Shown: positions 43,504-46,422 of the stretch, piece by piece | Position numbering within the stretch: the stretch's first letter is position 1 | Layout of the letters: the number at the start of each line of letters is the position of its first letter | From: Acidobacteriota bacterium | GTDB lineage: Bacteria > Acidobacteriota > Blastocatellia > UBA7656 | Length of the DNA stretch: 46,422 bases | NCBI GenBank assembly: GCA_016201275.1 | Contig: JACQDB010000023.1 | Span: 1 to 46,422 of the forward strand | Reading direction: 5' to 3' | Notes under the pieces: generated by a model | What the model was told of the DNA's origin: nothing | Databases searched by the model: none | The model's input: the letters and a program-made list of their open reading frames with translations, nothing else | Position numbers and translations under genes: made by a program

Positions 43504-44535
43504 ATGAAGCAAAGCTGCTGGACTATTCTGATCGCCGCCATCTTTTTTCTAGTTGGCGCGACCAACCGCTCTGGCGCTTTTCCAACTCTCCAAAGCGCAA
43601 ACTCAGCGGCGGAAATGACAGCCTACACCGAAACCATTCCCGGCACTCAAGTCAAATTTGCCATGACGCCGATACCCGCCGGAAATTTTATGATGGGCAG
43701 TCCCGTTGCGGAAGCGGGTCGCGGCGATGACGAGGGGCCGCAACACCAAGTCACCATTCCGGCATTCTGGATGGCGACGATGGAAGTGACTTGGGACGAG
43801 TACGACCGTTTTGCGTTTTATCAACAGCTTGAAAGCCCTGCGTCAACCAATGCCAACGCCAATGCTCAAGCGACCGCCGCCGATGCCGTTACGCAACCGA
43901 CGCCGCCTTATGCAGATGAATCGTTCGGCTACGGCAAAGGTCGCCAGCCGGTCATCAGCATCACGCATCACGCGGCTATGGAGTATTGCCGTTGGTTGTC
44001 GCAGAAGACCGGCAAACTATATCGCCTGCCAACCGAAGCCGAATGGGAATACGCTTGTCGGGCTGGTGCAAAGAGCGCTTATTCGTTTGGCGATGACGCG
44101 AAAAAATTAGCAGACTACGCCTGGTTCACCGACAATGCCGATGGCGCGCCGCATCCGGTCGGCAAGAAAAAACCGAATGCTTGGGGCTTGTACGATATGC
44201 ACGGCAACGTCGCTGAATGGTGCTTGGATTCGTATGCAAAAGATTTTTACAGCACCTTGAAAGCTAACTCGGTTGCGCCGGTATTGCTGCCAACCGAACA
44301 TCGCTATCCAAACAGCGTGCGCGGCGGTTCGTGGGACGATGACGCGCCGCGCCTGAGAAGCGCTGCACGTCAAGCATCAAAAAGAGAGTGGAGCAAGCGC
44401 GACCCGCAACGTCCACAAAGCATCTGGTGGCACACCGACGCCTTACACATAGGCTTTCGCGTCGTGCATCCACTCATCGAACAGGAAAACTTGAAAGGCT
44501 TGAAATCGAAAGTTACCAGACAAAGCCCTGATTAA
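43504..44535 (+). CDS. SUMF1/FGE-like protein, exported
   Basis: A 343-residue protein with an N-terminal signal (about 1-26). The SUMF1 fold shows IPAGNFMMGSP, ATMEVTWDEYDRF, YCRWLSQKTGKLYRLPTEAEW, YDMHGNVAEWCLDSY, SVRGGSWDDDAPRLRSAAR and IGFRVV. The paired cysteines that bind copper in true formylglycine-generating enzymes are absent at the expected place, so a sulfatase-activating role is unlikely. A low-complexity Asn/Ala/Thr-rich insert (about 113-138) is present. It is followed by a heptad-arm element and then the Gfo/Idh/MocA gene on the same strand. Confidence 0.85.
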   Translation: MKQSCWTILIAAIFFLVGATNRSGAFPTLQSANSAAEMTAYTETIPGTQVKFAMTPIPAGNFMMGSPVAEAGRGDDEGPQHQVTIPAFWMATMEVTWDEYDRFAFYQQLESPASTNANANAQATAADAVTQPTPPYADESFGYGKGRQPVISITHHAAMEYCRWLSQKTGKLYRLPTEAEWEYACRAGAKSAYSFGDDAKKLADYAWFTDNADGAPHPVGKKKPNAWGLYDMHGNVAEWCLDSYAKDFYSTLKANSVAPVLLPTEHRYPNSVRGGSWDDDAPRLRSAARQASKREWSKRDPQRPQSIWWHTDALHIGFRVVHPLIEQENLKGLKSKVTRQSPD

Positions 44536-44539
44536 ATTA

Positions 44540-44616
44540 GTCCCTAGTCCTTAGCTTTGTTGATCGCGAAAATTCCGGCAACCAAAACTAAGGACTAAAG
44601 ACTAAGGACTAGGGAC
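44540..44616. repeat. Heptad-arm hairpin element (SUMF1-Gfo gap)
   Basis: Left arm 44540-44553: GTCCCTA, GTCCTTA. Right arm 44589-44616: TAAGGAC, TAAAGAC, TAAGGAC, TAGGGAC. It begins 4 nt after the upstream stop and ends 15 nt before the next start, where an independent AAGGAG ribosome-binding site lies outside the element. Confidence 0.9.
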
Positions 44617-44631
44617 TCTCAAGGAGATGAA

Positions 44632-45927
44632 ATGACGGACTCAAATGACAAGACCAAACCTTCGCGCCGCGATTTCATGAAGACCTCTGCGGCAGTGGTT
44701 GGCTCGACACTGGCGGCGAATTTGATCGGCATTCCCGGCGCTTATGCCGCAGGCAGCGATGAAATTCGCATTGGCTTGATCGGGTGCGGCGGACGCGGCA
44801 CAGGGGCTGTCGAAAATGCTTTCTCGTCGGCGCAGGGCGTCAAACTCGTAGCGATGGGCGATGTTTTCAAAGACCGCCTTGAGGAAAGCCGCGCCACGCT
44901 GATGAAGAAATCTGCCGATAAAATGGCAGTAAATGATGACCATTGCTTCACCGGTCTTGACGCTTATCAAAACGTCATCAAGGCCAAAGAGGTCAACTAC
45001 ATCATACTGGCGACACCGCCGGGATTTCGTCCGCTTCATTTGAAAGCTGCTGTCGAAGCCGGTAAAAACATCTTCACTGAAAAACCTGTGGCCGTGGACG
45101 GCGCGGGCATACGCAGCGTGCTGGCAACTTATGAAATAGCGAAGACGAAAAATCTGGCGATTGTCGCAGGCACGCAACGTCGCCATCAGGCTGCTTATAT
45201 CGAAACCCTGAAGCGCGTACACGATGGCGCGATTGGCAACCTCGTGGCGGCGCGGTGTTACTGGAATCAGGGGGGCTTGTGGAAAAAAGATCGGCAAACC
45301 AGTTGGAGCGATCTGGAATGGCAGTTACGCAATTGGCTCTATTTCACCTGGCTGTCGGGCGATCACATCGTCGAGCAGCACGTTCATAATATTGACGTAG
45401 TGAACTGGGCGATGAACGCGCATCCGGTGAAGGCGTATGGCATGGGCGGCAGACAATCGCGCACCGATGCGGCCTACGGTCACATCTTCGATCACTTCGC
45501 CATTGATTACGAATACGAAAACGGCGCGCACCTGATGAGTATGTGTCGGCAGGCAGTCGGCACGGATGGCAATGTGTCGGAAGCGTTGGTCGGCACAACT
45601 GGCAACTGTCAGGTGAATCGTTATCAAATTACTGGCGAAAAGCCCTGGCATTTGCAACGCGAAAAAGATGCCGACCCCGACCCCTATGTGCAAGAGCATA
45701 CCGATTTGATTGCCAGCATACGCGCAGGCAAACCATTGAACGAATTGAAGCAGGTTGCCGACAGCACCTTGACGGCAATCATGGGCAGGATGTCGGCTTA
45801 TACAGGCAAGGTCGTGACCTGGGAACAGGCATTGAATTCGCAGGAAGTGTTAATGCCGAATTCATTGGCGTGGGGCAATATGCCAGTGCCGCCGGTTGCC
45901 ATTCCCGGACAGACCGCGCTGATTTAG
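44632..45927 (+). CDS. Tat-exported Gfo/Idh/MocA family oxidoreductase
   Basis: A 431-residue oxidoreductase. The Tat signal SRRDFMKTSAAVVG (residues 11-24) ends near AYAA. The Rossmann loop IRIGLIGCGGRGTGA and the sugar-dehydrogenase motif FTEKPVAVDG (EKP) are clear, followed by GTQRRHQAAYIETLKRV and a C-domain with DHIVEQHVHNIDVVNW. Exported members keep NAD(P) tightly bound and oxidise sugars, often at C3. Nearby DUF1080 is consistent with 3-keto sugar handling. AAGGAG lies 6 nt before the ATG. A strong hairpin 23 nt after the stop may terminate transcription. Confidence 0.92.
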   Translation: MTDSNDKTKPSRRDFMKTSAAVVGSTLAANLIGIPGAYAAGSDEIRIGLIGCGGRGTGAVENAFSSAQGVKLVAMGDVFKDRLEESRATLMKKSADKMAVNDDHCFTGLDAYQNVIKAKEVNYIILATPPGFRPLHLKAAVEAGKNIFTEKPVAVDGAGIRSVLATYEIAKTKNLAIVAGTQRRHQAAYIETLKRVHDGAIGNLVAARCYWNQGGLWKKDRQTSWSDLEWQLRNWLYFTWLSGDHIVEQHVHNIDVVNWAMNAHPVKAYGMGGRQSRTDAAYGHIFDHFAIDYEYENGAHLMSMCRQAVGTDGNVSEALVGTTGNCQVNRYQITGEKPWHLQREKDADPDPYVQEHTDLIASIRAGKPLNELKQVADSTLTAIMGRMSAYTGKVVTWEQALNSQEVLMPNSLAWGNMPVPPVAIPGQTALI

Positions 45928-45950
45928 CGCGGACTTAAAAAGAGAAGCGG

Positions 45951-46020
45951 GTTTGGAGTTCCGCCTTCAGGCGGCAGGTTTCGCAACGCAAATCTGCCGC
46001 CTTCAGGCGGAACTCCAAAC
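45951..46020. terminator. Hairpin of the GTTTGG-CGCCTTCAGG family after the oxidoreductase
   Basis: Arms 45951-45981 and 45990-46020 are almost perfect complements (31 nt each, 8-nt loop). Each arm holds the sub-palindrome CCGCCTTCAGGCGG. It starts 23 nt after the stop codon. A uridine-rich stretch (ttctttttctt) follows, so it can terminate transcription. Confidence 0.8.
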
Positions 46021-46094
46021 TTCTTTTTCTTAGCTCGACTTTGTCGAATTTCAGATTGAACAACACCAATCAAGCGCTGACGTTGCGGTTCGCG

Positions 46095-46145
46095 CTTGGA
46101 ATGATTGAACCACACCTCAACAAGCTGAGGTTCAATCATTCCAAG
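46095..46145. repeat. Inverted repeat with bulge
   Basis: CTTGGAATGATTGAACC (46095-46111) pairs with GGTTCAATCATTCCAAG (46129-46145) at all 17 positions. The interior has a further CCTCA/TGAGG stem offset by a short bulge. No gene nearby. Confidence 0.75.
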
Positions 46146-46194
46146 GGGTGAAAAAGCCTATGAAATCAGGCTACTGCGCCTCTGAAAAATCTAG

Positions 46195-46422
46195 CAACGG
46201 AAAGCCGAGGCGGTTTGGCCATTCGTCTGAATCCCCCCAACGGAGAGTCGAGGCAGTGAGGCCATTCGTCTGAATCCCCCCGATGGAAATCGGGGGATGG
46301 TTAAAGTCCAGCCTACACCCAGCAAGCAAAGTTTTTTTTGCAATCCCCCCAACGGCAGTTGGGGGGATTGCACAAAAACTTTGCTTGCCCGAGGCTCAAG
46401 GCTGGACTTTAAGCATCCCCCA
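46195..46422. repeat. Tandem 43-nt repeats and a long C/G-rich hairpin at the right edge
   Basis: Two 43-nt tandem units start at 46195 and 46238 (CAACGGARAGYCGAGGC..., ending GTCTGAATCCCCCC). They run into a hairpin of about 130 nt: GGGGGATGGTTAAAGTCCAG (from 46292) pairs with the last bases of the window, CAAGCAAAGTTTTT with AAAAACTTTGCTTG, and GCAATCCCCCCAAC with GTTGGGGGGATTGC around a 3-4 nt loop. The outer end lies at or beyond the window edge. Confidence 0.8.

Noticed and set aside
43504-44535. True formylglycine-generating enzyme
   Set aside because: The active-site cysteine pair is missing and no sulfatase gene is nearby; only the fold is supported.

Overview
This 46.4 kb window is dense bacterial chromosome with a moderately high GC content. 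Gene content and protein style point to Acidobacteriota, perhaps a Blastocatellia-like lineage. Supporting signs are Tat-exported Gfo/Idh/MocA and DUF1080 proteins, many TPR proteins, and repeat-rich intercistronic gaps. This is inference; there is no rRNA gene in the window to settle it.

Layout. 1-5419 (minus): a large multi-pass membrane protein followed by mfd, whose 3' end lies beyond the left edge. 5711-9811 (plus): a pseudopilin-like protein, a four-helix membrane protein, a long exported TPR protein and a CAP-domain protein. 9931-20168 (plus): a housekeeping block, ispE, tRNA-Gln, prs, rplY, pth, rpsF, rpsR, rplI, dnaB, alr. In it dnaB is interrupted by two inteins. 20402-25297: an M28 peptidase and fabI (plus), queD and queE (minus), and a stand-alone RibD-type reductase (plus). 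25479-31905 (plus): an FAD oxidoreductase with an ECF41-type sigma factor, a metallo-beta-lactamase-fold hydrolase, mdh, a tiny zinc-ribbon protein and a TPR/Fis-type regulator. 31955-38433 (minus): a GNAT-like protein, a small membrane-anchored protein, cinA and a hybrid histidine kinase. 38893-45927: an exported TPR protein, a DUF457 membrane protein, a STAS protein, a DUF1080 protein, ApbE, a SUMF1-like protein and a Gfo/Idh/MocA oxidoreductase. 45928-46422 has no gene and is packed with hairpin repeats.

The most unusual content is not a gene. Five intercistronic gaps between co-directional genes are filled almost from stop codon to start codon by one kind of element. Its left arm is a run of 7-nt units beginning GTC or GTT, followed by a core, then a right arm of the complementary heptads. 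The heptad sequence differs between elements while the architecture is kept. A sixth element of this design lies in frame inside mfd. A separate 31-nt REP-like palindrome occurs three times: once as an apparent terminator after pth, once in the core of a heptad element between queD and queE, and once translated within the M28 peptidase gene. A third hairpin family (GTTTGG...CGCCTTCAGG) occurs three times near the right end.

The second highlight is DnaB. Its Walker A motif is split by an intein that starts with Ala and carries all three residues of the class 3 Trp-Cys-Thr signature. A second, class 1 intein splits the RESG/SIEQ motif. Both contain LAGLIDADG endonuclease motifs.
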